DNA of 64,000 nt from Actinoallomurus purpureus. GTDB taxonomy: Bacteria; Actinomycetota; Actinomycetes; Streptosporangiales; Streptosporangiaceae. Shown piece after piece: positions 56,447 through 64,000 of this stretch (the stretch's first letter is position 1; each line of letters opens with the position of its first letter). The position numbers and the translations under genes were made by a program. Location of the stretch: the NCBI RefSeq assembly GCF_024055795.1, contig NZ_JAMXMY010000008.1:186001-250000 (forward strand), given 5' to 3'. Below the pieces are notes generated by a model. It saw only the letters and a program-made list of their open reading frames with translations, ran no database searches and was not told the DNA's origin.

Positions 56447-57388
56447 ATGACCGTAGCCCCGTCCGCGCCACCTCGACCGGAGGTCCGGCCCGATCTCGAA
56501 GCGGAGCCCAAGGGCAATTTCGAACGTGTCCTGCTGGCCGTCTTCATCGCGGTCCCGCTCCTCGCCGTCGTCGCGGCCGTGCCGTTCGTCTGGGGCTGGG
56601 GTCTCGGCTGGTCCGATGTGGCGATCACCGTCCTCATGTACACGATCTCGGGAATGGGGGTGACCGTCGGCTACCACCGGCACTTCACCCACAGTTCCTT
56701 CAAGGCCAAGCGTCCGCTGCGCATCGCGCTGGCCCTCGCCGGCAGCCTCTCGATCGAGATGAGCCCGATCGACTGGGTGGCCACGCACCGCCGCCACCAC
56801 AAATACTCCGACAAGGAGGGCGACCCGCACTCGCCGTGGCGCTTCGGCAGTGACTGGAAGGCGCTCACCAAGGGCCTGATCTGGGCGCACATGGGCTGGC
56901 TGTTCGACGCGGGCCGCACCTCGCCGGCGAAGTTCTGCCCCGACCTGGTGGCCGACAAGGACATCCGCCGCATCAGCAGGTTCTTCCTCCCCCTCGTCGC
57001 GTTCTCCCTGCTGTTCCCGGCGCTGCTCGGCGGGCTGCTCACCATGTCGTGGTGGGGCGCGCTGACCGCCTTCTTCTGGGGCTCGCTGGTCCGCATCTCG
57101 CTGCTGCACCACGTCACCTGGTCCATCAACTCGATCTGCCACGCGATGGGCGACGAGGTCTTCGAGTCGCGGGACAAGTCCCGCAACGTGTGGTGGCTGG
57201 CGATCCCGTCCTTCGGCGAGTCCTGGCACAACCTGCACCACGCCGACCCGACCTGCGCCCGGCACGGTGTGCTGAAAGGCCAGATCGACATCAGCGCACG
57301 GGCCATCTGGCTGTTCGAGAAGCTGGGCTGGGTGTCCAACGTTCGCTGGCCGAACGCGCAACGCCTGGACGCAAAACGGATATCGTAA
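56447..57388 (+). CDS. Membrane acyl-CoA/fatty-acid desaturase
   Basis: A 313-aa integral di-iron enzyme that inserts a cis double bond (Delta-9 type) into acyl chains. All three histidine boxes are intact: YHRHFTH, HRRHHKYSD and SWHNLHHADPTC. There are about four membrane helices, including LAVFIAVPLLAVVAAVPFVW at the start. ATG 56447 has AGGAGG upstream. The TetR gene follows on the same strand, and palindromes cover the promoter, which suggests control of membrane fluidity by fatty-acid supply. Confidence 0.92.
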   Translation: MTVAPSAPPRPEVRPDLEAEPKGNFERVLLAVFIAVPLLAVVAAVPFVWGWGLGWSDVAITVLMYTISGMGVTVGYHRHFTHSSFKAKRPLRIALALAGSLSIEMSPIDWVATHRRHHKYSDKEGDPHSPWRFGSDWKALTKGLIWAHMGWLFDAGRTSPAKFCPDLVADKDIRRISRFFLPLVAFSLLFPALLGGLLTMSWWGALTAFFWGSLVRISLLHHVTWSINSICHAMGDEVFESRDKSRNVWWLAIPSFGESWHNLHHADPTCARHGVLKGQIDISARAIWLFEKLGWVSNVRWPNAQRLDAKRIS

Positions 57389-57457
57389 GCGAAACTAACA
57401 GTCTCACACGGCGCCGCCTGCGGTCGGGAGTCCAGGGCCGCCAGGGAAGAGCAGGTA

Positions 57458-58237
57458 GTGAGCGTAGCCAACGATTCGGCCGCTATCGCAACAATTGAGG
57501 ACGTGAACGAACCCCCACGGTCACGCCGGAAGCGCATGACCGGAAAAGAAAGACGCGAGCAGCTGCTCGACATCGGCCGGACACTCTTCGCCGAACGCGG
57601 ATTCGACGGCACCTCCATCGAGGAGATCGCCAGCGTGGCGGGAGTGTCCAAGCCGGTGGTCTACGAGCACTTCGGTGGCAAGGAAGGGCTGTACGCGGTC
57701 GTCGTCGACCGCGAGATGGCGCGGCTGCTCGACCTGGTCACCAGGGCCCTGGGCGGCGGGCATCCGCGCCAGCAGATCGAACGCGCGGCCCTCGCTCTCC
57801 TCGAGTACATCGAGGACAGCAGCGAGGGCTTCCGCATCCTGGTCCGCGACTCGCACGCCGCCTCGGCCACGGGAACCTTCGCCAGCCTGCTCAGCGACAT
57901 CGCGGGCCAGGTCGAGCACATCCTCGGGGACGAGTTCAAGGAGAAGGGCTTCGACCCCAAGTCGGCTCCCCTCTACGCCCAGGCGCTCATCGGGATGGTC
58001 GCCATGACCGGCACCTACTGGCTGGACGTGCGCAAGCCCAAGCGCGAGGAGGTCGCCGCCCACCTGGTGAACCTCGCGTGGAACGGCCTGTCCGGGCTGG
58101 AGCCGAAGCCGTACCTGACGACGGACCACAAGGCCCGCCAGAAGGACCTGAAGGCGAAGGCGAAGGAAGCGGCCAAGGAGGCCAAGGAGCAGGCCCGCGC
58201 GGCCCGCCGCAACGGTGCCGACCCGGCATCACTCTGA
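57458..58237 (+). CDS. TetR-family regulator with charged C-terminal tail
   Basis: A 259-aa repressor. The N-terminal helix-turn-helix is in REQLLDIGRTLFAERGFDGTSIEEIASVAGVSKPVVYEHFGGKE. The ligand-binding domain follows, and the last ~40 residues form a Lys/Ala/Glu-rich helix (KDLKAKAKEAAKEAKEQARA) that is unusual for TetR proteins and may be a coiled or DNA-affinity tail. Its position right after the desaturase gene suggests it binds the palindromes there and senses an acyl-CoA. GTG 57458 is the likely start. Confidence 0.88.
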   Translation: MSVANDSAAIATIEDVNEPPRSRRKRMTGKERREQLLDIGRTLFAERGFDGTSIEEIASVAGVSKPVVYEHFGGKEGLYAVVVDREMARLLDLVTRALGGGHPRQQIERAALALLEYIEDSSEGFRILVRDSHAASATGTFASLLSDIAGQVEHILGDEFKEKGFDPKSAPLYAQALIGMVAMTGTYWLDVRKPKREEVAAHLVNLAWNGLSGLEPKPYLTTDHKARQKDLKAKAKEAAKEAKEQARAARRNGADPASL

Positions 58238-58372
58238 CCCTCCGTAGCCGTTCTGTCACACCCGGCCCCTACCGTCGTACGCGACAAGCGACGATGACGG
58301 GCTCTCACCCGGCGCGGGTCCGAGTCCCCGCCGGGCGATGATCTGCCGTCGGGCGGATCCAGGAGGTGGGCA

Positions 58373-58681
58373 GTGCGATACCGATCCGGCGACTCCGACC
58401 AGGGGCGCATCGGCCGACGGCTTTCGAGCGGAGAGAGGGAGCGCGCCGACGTTCCGCGGCGAGCGCGCCGCACGGCCGACACGCGGGGCGATGCCTGCGC
58501 GACGCGGCTCACCGAGAGCCTCGATGACGCCGTCCTGGCGCTCGACGCCCAGCCGGCCGGTTTCGAGGACGCGGCCCGCAAGGCGGAGCACGTCGAGGAG
58601 CTGCGGCGGATCCTCGGCATCCTGCTCGACGTACTGGCCGACTGGGAGATGCTCGCCGACCGGGAGGCGCGCGGCCCGTGA
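58373..58681 (+). CDS. Small hypothetical protein with strong ribosome site
   Basis: A 102-aa product of unknown function. The N-terminal half is Arg-rich and disordered-looking; the C-terminal half (DAARKAEHVEELRRILGILLDVLADWEML) is probably a long amphipathic helix. GTG 58373 is preceded by AGGAGGTGG at ideal spacing, which is the main evidence that it is real. I recognise no family. Confidence 0.5.
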   Translation: MRYRSGDSDQGRIGRRLSSGERERADVPRRARRTADTRGDACATRLTESLDDAVLALDAQPAGFEDAARKAEHVEELRRILGILLDVLADWEMLADREARGP

Positions 58682-58707
58682 CACCGGCTCCCCGGCGATG
58701 ACGCGGC

Positions 58708-58723
58708 CCTCGCCGCGGCGAGG
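58708..58723. terminator. Short palindrome between convergent genes
   Basis: CCTCGCCGCGGCGAGG is a perfect 16-nt palindrome between the small hypothetical gene and the VOC gene. Its position would suit a bidirectional terminator, but the loop is minimal. Confidence 0.3.
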
Positions 58724-58742
58724 CCCCGGCAGACGGCAGAGT

Positions 58743-59117
58743 TCAGACCGTCTCCACCGGCTGAAGGAATTCCAGGCGGTTCCCGGCGGGGTCATCGACG
58801 TAGAAGCGCCGGTATCCGGGCAGCAGGTCGTCGGGCAGCACCCGATGCCCGGCCGCCCGGAGCCGGCCGGCGAGCGCGTCCAGGTCCCGAACGAGGATTC
58901 CCGGGTGGGCCTTTCTCGCGGGCCGGAAGCCGTCCTCGGCACCGATGTGGATCTCGACACCCGGTGCCCGGAACCACACTCCCCCGCGCGCGGCCAGGGC
59001 CGCCGGCTTGGGCACCTCGGCGAGGCCGAGTGCGCCGGCGTAGAAGTCCCGCATCACGGGCTCCGCGCCGGGGGGCGCGGCGAGCTGCACGTGGTGCACT
59101 CCGATCAGGAGGCACAT
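58743..59117 (-). CDS. VOC-superfamily (glyoxalase-like) protein
   Basis: A 124-aa metal-dependent-type fold: IGVHHVQLAAPPGAEPVMRDFYAGALGL at the start and RRFYVDDPAGNRLEFLQP at the end, with paired beta-alpha-beta units between. His8 or His9 and the C-terminal Glu (RLEF) are the likely metal ligands. Substrate unknown; members include dioxygenases, glyoxalases and antibiotic-binding proteins. It diverges from a MarR gene with operators between them, so it is probably that regulator's target. Confidence 0.82.
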   Translation of the reverse strand: MCLLIGVHHVQLAAPPGAEPVMRDFYAGALGLAEVPKPAALAARGGVWFRAPGVEIHIGAEDGFRPARKAHPGILVRDLDALAGRLRAAGHRVLPDDLLPGYRRFYVDDPAGNRLEFLQPVETV

Positions 59118-59171
59118 GACTCGCTCCCTCCCGCTGCGGGACCGGGGCGGCGACGCCCGGGTCCCCTGTTT

Positions 59172-59218
59172 CTTGACATCAAGACGGATGGTCCCGGCGT
59201 GGATATCTCGATGTCAAG
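59172..59218. promoter_or_regulatory. Two MarR-type operators between the VOC and marR genes
   Basis: CTTGACATCAAG (59172-59183) and CTCGATGTCAAG (59207-59218) are inverted copies differing at one base, with centres 35 bp apart. The half-site pattern CTTGA-N2-TCAAG is a common MarR-family form. They lie in the divergent promoter region, suiting autoregulation and control of the VOC gene. Confidence 0.6.
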
Positions 59219-59237
59219 ACAGGTAAGGTGATCGATT

Positions 59238-59738
59238 GTGGAGGACGAGGTAGACCGGCTGGTCGAGGCCTGGCACGCGGAGCGCCCGGACCTCGACGTC
59301 GAGCCCCTGCACGTCCTCAGCCGGGTGTCCCGGCTCGCCCGGCACCTCGACCGCGCCCGGCGGGCGGTGTTCGTCGCGCACGGCATGGAGTCCTGGGAGT
59401 TCGACGTGCTGACCGCGCTGCGGCGCGCCGGCCCGCCGTACGAACTGAGTCCCGGCCGGCTGCTCCGCGCCACCCTCGTCACCTCCGGCACGATGACCAA
59501 CCGGATCGACCGGCTCGAGTCGACCGGCCTCGTCCGCCGGAGCCCCGACCCGCAGGACAAGCGCGGCGTCCTGGTCCGGCTGACCGACGCGGGCCGCACC
59601 CGGGTCGACGCGGCCTTCGCCGACCTCGTCGACCGCGAACGCGAGCTGCTGGGCTCCCTGAGCCCCGGGGACCGTCGCACGCTGGCGAGCCTCCTGCGCT
59701 CCCTGCTGGTCCCCTTCGACACCGACCCGGCCGCCTGA
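59238..59738 (+). CDS. MarR-family transcriptional regulator
   Basis: A 166-aa dimeric winged-helix repressor. The core is ESWEFDVLTALRRAG, LLRATLVTSGTMTNRIDRLESTGLVRR (recognition helix) and DPQDKRGVLVRLTDAGR (wing with the typical DxRxxxVxLT pattern). GTG 59238 follows the operator region. It probably controls itself and the divergent VOC gene in response to a small phenolic or oxidant ligand, which is family knowledge and not visible here. Confidence 0.9.
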   Translation: MEDEVDRLVEAWHAERPDLDVEPLHVLSRVSRLARHLDRARRAVFVAHGMESWEFDVLTALRRAGPPYELSPGRLLRATLVTSGTMTNRIDRLESTGLVRRSPDPQDKRGVLVRLTDAGRTRVDAAFADLVDRERELLGSLSPGDRRTLASLLRSLLVPFDTDPAA

Positions 59739-59787
59739 CCGACCACGCCGCTCCCTCTTCGCCTCGCCGCACCTGCGGCCGCAGTCC

Positions 59788-59827
59788 ACGGGTCCGCTCC
59801 GCAGGCTACGGGTCCGCTCCGCAGGTC
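59788..59827. repeat. 20-bp tandem duplication near the TnpB element
   Basis: ACGGGTCCGCTCCGCAGGCT is followed directly by a copy differing in its last two bases. It lies in the 190-nt gap between marR and tnpB, which also holds a small TGCCG-TTC-CGGCA hairpin (59854-59866) that may belong to the element's left end. Confidence 0.65.
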
Positions 59828-59928
59828 ACGCCCGGCTCAGAGGACCCGGCTCTTGCCGTTCCGGCAGGCCATCGCCTCACAGCCCACCAGGCGCAACATC
59901 ACGTAAAGCAATGCAATAATCACTGGCC

Positions 59929-61095
59929 GTGAAGATTGTGGTGCAGGTCAAGCTCACCCCAGATGCCGTGCAGGCATCGGCGCTTGACCGCACGCTGCCC
60001 GCGATCAACGAGGCCGCCACCCGGGTGTCGGCCGTCGCTTTCGAGCACTTCGGTCTGCGGGCGTCCGTTCGTGAGCTGCGGAAGCCGTGTTACGGGGAGC
60101 TGAAGGCCCAAGGGTTCGGGGCCCAAGCCGCGCAGCACATCATCAAGCGGGTGGTGGACTCCTACACCGCGCTGCGGGCCAACATCCGGGCCGGGAACCT
60201 GGGCGGCCCTGACTCCACGCGGCGTCGTAAGGCCACCTCCAAGCCGATCGTCTTCCGCCCTGATGCCGCGCACACCTATGACGACCGGAACCTGTCGTGG
60301 AACTACGACGCCCAGACCGTCTCGATCTGGACCCTGGACGGCAGGATCAAGAACATCCGCTTCGTCTGCTCCCCAGGCGCGCTCAAGCAGCTGATCGAGC
60401 ACCGCAAGGGCGAATCGGACCTGGTTCACCGGGACGGCAAGTGGTTTCTGGTCGCCACCCTCGATGTTGTCGAGCCGGAGGTGTTCGCACCAAGAGACTG
60501 GATCGGGGTGGACCGGGGCATCGTCAACCTGGCCACCACCAGCGACGGAGACAACCACCAAGGCCGCCGCCTGACCCGGTACCGGCGCTGGCAGGCCCGC
60601 AAACGCGCCGAAATCCAGGCCAAACGCACCCGCTCGGCAAAACAGCTCCTCAAGAAACGCGCCCGCCGCGAAGCCCGGCACGCCGCTCATGTGAACCACA
60701 CGATCGCCAAACAAGTCGTTGCTGTCGCCGCACGCACCGAACGCGGTATCGCCATCGAAGAACTCGGCGGCATCCGCGAGCGGGTCACGGTTTCCCGCGA
60801 CCAGCGAGCACGACTATCGTCCTGGCCCTTCCACCAACTCGGCTCCTTCCTGGAGTACAAGGCGCGCCGTGCCGGTGTGCCGTTCATCGAGGTGGATCCG
60901 GCCTACACGTCCCAAAGATGCCCCGTACCGTGGTGCGGGCATACCGAGAGGGCCAACCGGCCTGATCGGGATCGGTTCTGTTGTCGCCGGTGCGGCTTCG
61001 CTGGGCCCGCCGACGTCGTCGCCGGGATCAACGTGCGCCAACGCGCACGCTCGGCGTGGGTATTCGTCAACATGCCCAACCCCGCGCCCACATAG
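59929..61095 (+). CDS. tnpB: TnpB RNA-guided endonuclease-type protein
   Basis: A 388-aa OrfB/TnpB protein. The RuvC-like active site appears complete: Asp in DWIGVDRGIVNLAT (near 195), Glu in RGIAIEELGGIRER (near 276), and Asp in GPADVVAGINV (near 361). The zinc-ribbon cysteines are CPVPWC and CCRRC between them. A basic helical stretch (RRWQARKRAEIQAKRTRSAK) fits nucleic-acid binding. TnpB proteins cut DNA under the guidance of an omega-RNA made from the element's 3' end, the family from which Cas12 arose. GTG 59929 is the likely start. Confidence 0.9.
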   Translation: MKIVVQVKLTPDAVQASALDRTLPAINEAATRVSAVAFEHFGLRASVRELRKPCYGELKAQGFGAQAAQHIIKRVVDSYTALRANIRAGNLGGPDSTRRRKATSKPIVFRPDAAHTYDDRNLSWNYDAQTVSIWTLDGRIKNIRFVCSPGALKQLIEHRKGESDLVHRDGKWFLVATLDVVEPEVFAPRDWIGVDRGIVNLATTSDGDNHQGRRLTRYRRWQARKRAEIQAKRTRSAKQLLKKRARREARHAAHVNHTIAKQVVAVAARTERGIAIEELGGIRERVTVSRDQRARLSSWPFHQLGSFLEYKARRAGVPFIEVDPAYTSQRCPVPWCGHTERANRPDRDRFCCRRCGFAGPADVVAGINVRQRARSAWVFVNMPNPAPT

Positions 61096-61206
61096 GGGCG
61101 GGCAGATGTGACCCCGGACACGACAGCCAGCCGCGCACGGGGAGCATGAACAACGCCCTCACGGACCGAGCCAGCAAGCTCGGTCCTTTCAGGACCGCGT
61201 AGTTGA
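61096..61206 (+). ncRNA. Predicted omega-RNA (reRNA) scaffold of the TnpB element
   Basis: The region after tnpB holds a perfect hairpin GGACCGAGC-CAGCAA-GCTCGGTCC (61163-61186) and an alternative GGTCCT-TTC-AGGACC (61182-61196), then GTAGTTGAC. In TnpB systems the guide RNA scaffold starts in the tnpB 3' end and runs to the element's right end, with the adjoining host sequence as guide. Here that guide would begin ATGAGCGGTTCCTGG. The RNA 5' end is unknown and may lie inside tnpB. Confidence 0.5.
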
Positions 61207-61734
61207 CATGAGCGGTTCCTGGCCGCCGTCGTAGACGAGGAGCCCGTCGTCACGGACGCGGGCGCCCGGTGCCGGAGTGTGCGGCACGAGCCGTCCCTCG
61301 TGCATGAGGTGATCCACCGGCACGCCCCTGACCAGCACGAGGTAGTCGGCGATCAACCGCCGATGGCAGCGCCACCACAGGCTCTCACTGCACATCACGA
61401 CCTGGCGGCGGTCCTCCCGCAAAAGCTCGTCGACGGCCGCGCCGAACTCCGCGGTGCGCATGTGGGCGGCGTACCCGCGGAACATCTCCTCCCGCCAGAA
61501 GACGTCGGGCGAGTCGGCGGGCGGCCGCCGGAAGCCACCGAGACGTTTGTCCCACCGGTACGCGACCCCGCGCTCGGGCAGCCATCGCTCCAGCTCGTGC
61601 CGCGCGACATGCGGATTGCGGCGGCTTCCGGGCGCCGTACGCACGTCGACCAGCAACGCGACGCCCGCGCTCCCCAACAGCTCGGCGATCCGGTCCTGCG
61701 ACGCGGTGCCGTGCCCGAAAGTGAGGACGGCCAT
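61189..61734 (-). CDS. DUF488 family protein, 3' end altered by TnpB element
   Basis: A 181-aa protein of unknown function. The family motifs are TFGHGTASQDRIAELL, VDVRTAPGSRRNPH, YRWDKRLGG and VVMCSESLWWRCHRRLIADYLVL. The last codons (STTRS and stop) read through the right end of the TnpB element, so the original C-terminus has probably been replaced by a few element-encoded residues; the conserved domain is intact. ATG 61734 overlaps the amidase stop codon (ATGA), so the two are translated together. Confidence 0.85.
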   Translation of the reverse strand: MAVLTFGHGTASQDRIAELLGSAGVALLVDVRTAPGSRRNPHVARHELERWLPERGVAYRWDKRLGGFRRPPADSPDVFWREEMFRGYAAHMRTAEFGAAVDELLREDRRQVVMCSESLWWRCHRRLIADYLVLVRGVPVDHLMHEGRLVPHTPAPGARVRDDGLLVYDGGQEPLMSTTRS

Positions 61735-62849
61735 CAGCGCAGGGCCGCCTCGATCACCGCGCCGACGGCCAGCAGCCGCTCCTCGCCCCCCATCGGCCCG
61801 ACGAGTTGCAGCGACGCGGGCGGCTCCGCGCCGCCGACCGGCACGGGCAGCGCCAGCGCCGGGTGGCCGGACAGATTGAACGGCAGGGTCAGCTCGGTGA
61901 GGTCGACCGCGCGCTCGGCACCGATCAGGGGCGGCGGCTGCGAGATGGTGGGCAGCGCGAGCACGGCGTGGCGTTCGAGGAACTTGTCGAGAAGATCGCG
62001 CGTCGCCGCCCGGGTCGCGTACGCCTCGTCGAGCATCCCGTCGGTGACCCGCTCACCGCGCTCGATGCGCCGCCGGATGCGGGCGCTCATGCGATCCGGG
62101 TAGGCCAGCAGGCGGCGATGCGCGCGGTAGCCCTCGCCGAGGATCAGCGTGTTTCCGGCGGACAGGGCCGCTCCCCAGCCGTCGAAGGGCTCGTCGACGA
62201 ACGCCAGGCCGGCCGCGCCCAGCGCCGCGTCGACCGCGGCGTCAAAGGCCGGATCGACGGCCACGCCGACCGGACGCAGCCGCCCGACGACGCCACCGGC
62301 CCCGTACGAATCCGGCGTGAAACCGGGCTCGATCAGCCGCATGCCCAGCGCGACCGCCGCGACGTCACGGCCGAGCGGCCCCACGGTGTCCAGCGACGGT
62401 GCGAACGGGAAGACGCCCTCCAGCGGCACCCGGCCGTGGGTCGTCTTCAGGCCGGCGACTCCGCAGCAGGCCGCCGGGATGCGGACCGATCCGCCCGTGT
62501 CGGTGCCGAGCGCGACATCGGCCTCGCCCGTCGCCACGGCCACCGCGGAGCCACCCGACGAACCGCCCGGCACCCGCCGCGGATCCAGCGGGTTCACCGG
62601 GACGCCCGTCCAGGGGTTGATGCCGTCGGCGGCCCGGCACAGCTCGGTGAGGTTCGTCTTGCCGACGATGCGGGCCCCCTGCGCGCGGGCGGCGGCGACG
62701 CACGCGGCGTCCGCCTCGGCCGGTGCGGCCCGGTCCCCGATGACGGGGCAGCCCGCCGTCGTCGGCAGTCCCGCCACGTCGATGGCGTCCTTGACGGCGA
62801 GCCGCGGCCCGTCTCCGGGCGCCTCGATCCGGAGCAGCCACGTCGTCAC
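61734..62849 (-). CDS. Amidase-signature family hydrolase
   Basis: A 371-aa enzyme that hydrolyses an amide bond. The Ser-cisSer-Lys triad is visible: Lys in RLAVKDAIDVAG, Ser in the Gly/Ser-rich VPGGSSGGSAVAVATG, and Ser in TDTGGSVRIPAACCG. Many actinobacterial members are of unknown substrate. GTG 62849 is the likely start though the ribosome site is weak; the upstream frame extension (MGTARWS...) is an alternative. It is coupled to DUF488. Confidence 0.88.
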   Translation of the reverse strand: MTTWLLRIEAPGDGPRLAVKDAIDVAGLPTTAGCPVIGDRAAPAEADAACVAAARAQGARIVGKTNLTELCRAADGINPWTGVPVNPLDPRRVPGGSSGGSAVAVATGEADVALGTDTGGSVRIPAACCGVAGLKTTHGRVPLEGVFPFAPSLDTVGPLGRDVAAVALGMRLIEPGFTPDSYGAGGVVGRLRPVGVAVDPAFDAAVDAALGAAGLAFVDEPFDGWGAALSAGNTLILGEGYRAHRRLLAYPDRMSARIRRRIERGERVTDGMLDEAYATRAATRDLLDKFLERHAVLALPTISQPPPLIGAERAVDLTELTLPFNLSGHPALALPVPVGGAEPPASLQLVGPMGGEERLLAVGAVIEAALR

Positions 62850-62996
62850 CGCAGGTCCCGCCCGCTCGCCATCGTCACAGGACCATCTTGCCGTCCCCAC
62901 CGCCGATCTGACAGTCCCGTGCGGGGCCGCCTCAGGCCAGTGCGGCGGCGCCTCCGGGCGGTTCCTCGCCTCCGGCGGGCCGCGTACGGTCCGCGC

Positions 62997-64000
62997 CTAC
63001 GCCTCGTCCGCGAGGACGAGCCACTGCTCCTCGATCTCCTCGCGCTCGGCGCGCACCGCCTTCAACTCCGCGTCGAGTTCGAGCAGCTTCTCGTGGTCGG
63101 TGGCGTGCGTGGCCATCAGCTCGTGCACGTCCGCCTCACGGTCGCCGAGCTTCTCGATCCGGCGTTCCAGCCGGTCGAGCTCCTTCTTGGCCTGCCAGGA
63201 GTTCTTGGCCGGCTTCGGCTCCGCGGCCCGTACGGGCTGTGGTTCCGGCGTCGAACGCCGCCGGCGGTCGAGGTACTCGTCGACTCCTCCGGGCAGCAGC
63301 AACAGACGGCCGTCACCCACCAGGGCCAGGACGCGGTCGCTGACCCGCTCCAGGAAGTACCGGTCGTGGCTGACCAGTACCAGTGAACCCGGCCATCCGT
63401 CGAGCAGGTCCTCCAGCTCGGTCAGCATCTCGATGTCGAGGTCGTTGGTCGGCTCGTCGAGGAAGAGGACGTTCGGCTCTGCCATCAACAGCCGCAGCAG
63501 CTGCAGGCGCCGTCGCTCGCCACCGGACAGGTCGCCCACCGGGGTCCACTGGGCGTCACCACGGAACCCGAACCGCTCCAGCATCTGGCTGGCCGAGAAC
63601 TCACGCTTCCCGATGCTGATGCGGCGTTTGATCTCCTCGACCGACTCGAGGACGCGACGAGCCGGGTCGAGCTCGCCCAGCTCCTGCGACAGGTGCGCGA
63701 GCTGCACGGTCTTGCCTCGGATCACCCGCCCGGCGGACGGCGCGACGGTGCCCTCCAGGAGGCGCAGCAGGGTGGACTTCCCACTGCCGTTGACGCCGAC
63801 GAGGCCGACCCGGTCACCGGGACCGAGCTGCCACGTCAGGTGCTCGAAGAGCGTACGGTCACCGACCCGGACGGTGACGTCCTCGACGTCGTACACGGTC
63901 TTGCCGAGTCGCGAGGTCGCGAACCGGACCAGCTCCACGGCGTCACGGGCCGGCGGCTCGTCGGCGATCAGCGCGTTCGCCGCGTCGACGCGGAACTTCG
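62997..64000 (-). CDS. ABC-F family ATPase (Uup/EttA-like), N-terminal half cut by window
   Basis: Soluble ribosome-associated ATPases with two ATPase domains. The visible part is the second domain with a linker before it: Walker A VGLVGVNGSGKSTLL, signature DLSGGERRRLQLLRLL, Walker B NVLFLDEPTNDLD and the switch His in LVSHDRYFL. The tail has a long charged coiled coil (ELDRLERRIEKLGDREADVHEL), the Uup-like C-terminal extension. The reading frame continues past the right edge, so the start is not in the window. Confidence 0.9.
   Translation of the reverse strand, partial: KFRVDAANALIADEPPARDAVELVRFATSRLGKTVYDVEDVTVRVGDRTLFEHLTWQLGPGDRVGLVGVNGSGKSTLLRLLEGTVAPSAGRVIRGKTVQLAHLSQELGELDPARRVLESVEEIKRRISIGKREFSASQMLERFGFRGDAQWTPVGDLSGGERRRLQLLRLLMAEPNVLFLDEPTNDLDIEMLTELEDLLDGWPGSLVLVSHDRYFLERVSDRVLALVGDGRLLLLPGGVDEYLDRRRRSTPEPQPVRAAEPKPAKNSWQAKKELDRLERRIEKLGDREADVHELMATHATDHEKLLELDAELKAVRAEREEIEEQWLVLADEA

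Larger units (their letters stand above)
59929..61206 (+). mobile_element. Solitary TnpB (IS200/IS605-like) element
   Basis: The unit comprises the tnpB gene and a 3' structured region ending about GTAGTTGAC at 61207. No tnpA transposase is present, so it is an orphan element. The left end is not defined; it probably lies between 59740 and 59928. The right end abuts the DUF488 gene and supplies its last codons. Confidence 0.65.

Noticed and set aside
58338-59231. 297-aa plus-strand frame
   Set aside because: It runs antisense through the VOC gene and over the MarR operators; no domain is visible.

Overview
The window is high-GC chromosomal DNA from an actinomycete. GTG starts are frequent, Shine-Dalgarno (SD) sites are purine-rich, and a conserved housekeeping order is present: ndh, udg, ppx, DUF501, ftsB, eno on one side; mazG, a SurA-like lipoprotein and mfd; then pth, rplY, prs, glmU. 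It looks like a relative of Streptomyces or the Streptosporangiales/Thermomonosporaceae, but genus cannot be fixed from sequence reading alone. Both edge genes are cut by the window.

Layout. 1-6.2 kb: minus-strand block of type II NADH dehydrogenase (behind a perfect Rex-type operator), uracil-DNA glycosylase, exopolyphosphatase, DUF501, FtsB-like and enolase genes. 6.5-9.3 kb: ssuABC-type sulfonate importer. 9.4-12.8 kb: secreted esterase-like protein convergent with an MFS carrier. 13.0-17.9 kb: two tandem paralogous class A penicillin-binding proteins separated by a 7 x 12-bp repeat. 17.9-23.2 kb: mazG, a SurA-like lipoprotein and mfd. 23.4-26.9 kb: methyltransferase, APS kinase fused to a degenerate ATP-sulfurylase domain, and a TauE/SafE permease. 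27.1-31.0 kb: NarL-type two-component system, a membrane protein and two small paralogous secreted proteins. 31.0-51.5 kb: an exopolysaccharide (EPS) region (glycosyltransferases, ALG14/ALG13 pair, flippase, polymerase, chain-length protein, initiating polyprenyl glycosylphosphotransferase, secreted glycosidase-like and propeller proteins) holding a heparan-type sulfotransferase and cysQ-cysD-cysN. 51.7-55.8 kb: pth, rplY, prs, glmU. 56.1 kb: tRNA-Gln. 56.4-59.7 kb: fatty-acid desaturase with a TetR regulator, a small hypothetical gene, and a VOC/MarR divergent pair. 59.7-61.2 kb: a solitary TnpB element inserted against the end of a DUF488 gene. 61.2-64 kb: DUF488, amidase and a partial ABC-F ATPase.

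How the genes may work together. The most notable theme is sulfur. A sulfonate importer, a sulfite/sulfate-type permease, APS kinase and ATP sulfurylase (CysDN) could supply PAPS. The sulfotransferase could use it on the exopolysaccharide, and CysQ could remove the PAP by-product. CysQDN and the sulfotransferase sit inside the EPS region, so I infer a sulfated exopolysaccharide pathway. This is inference from gene content.

Other features worth attention are a 229-bp palindromic MITE-like element, a dispersed ~54-bp hairpin repeat at two operon ends, a BY-kinase-like protein that has lost its nucleotide-binding motifs, and a new-looking pair of small secreted proteins.
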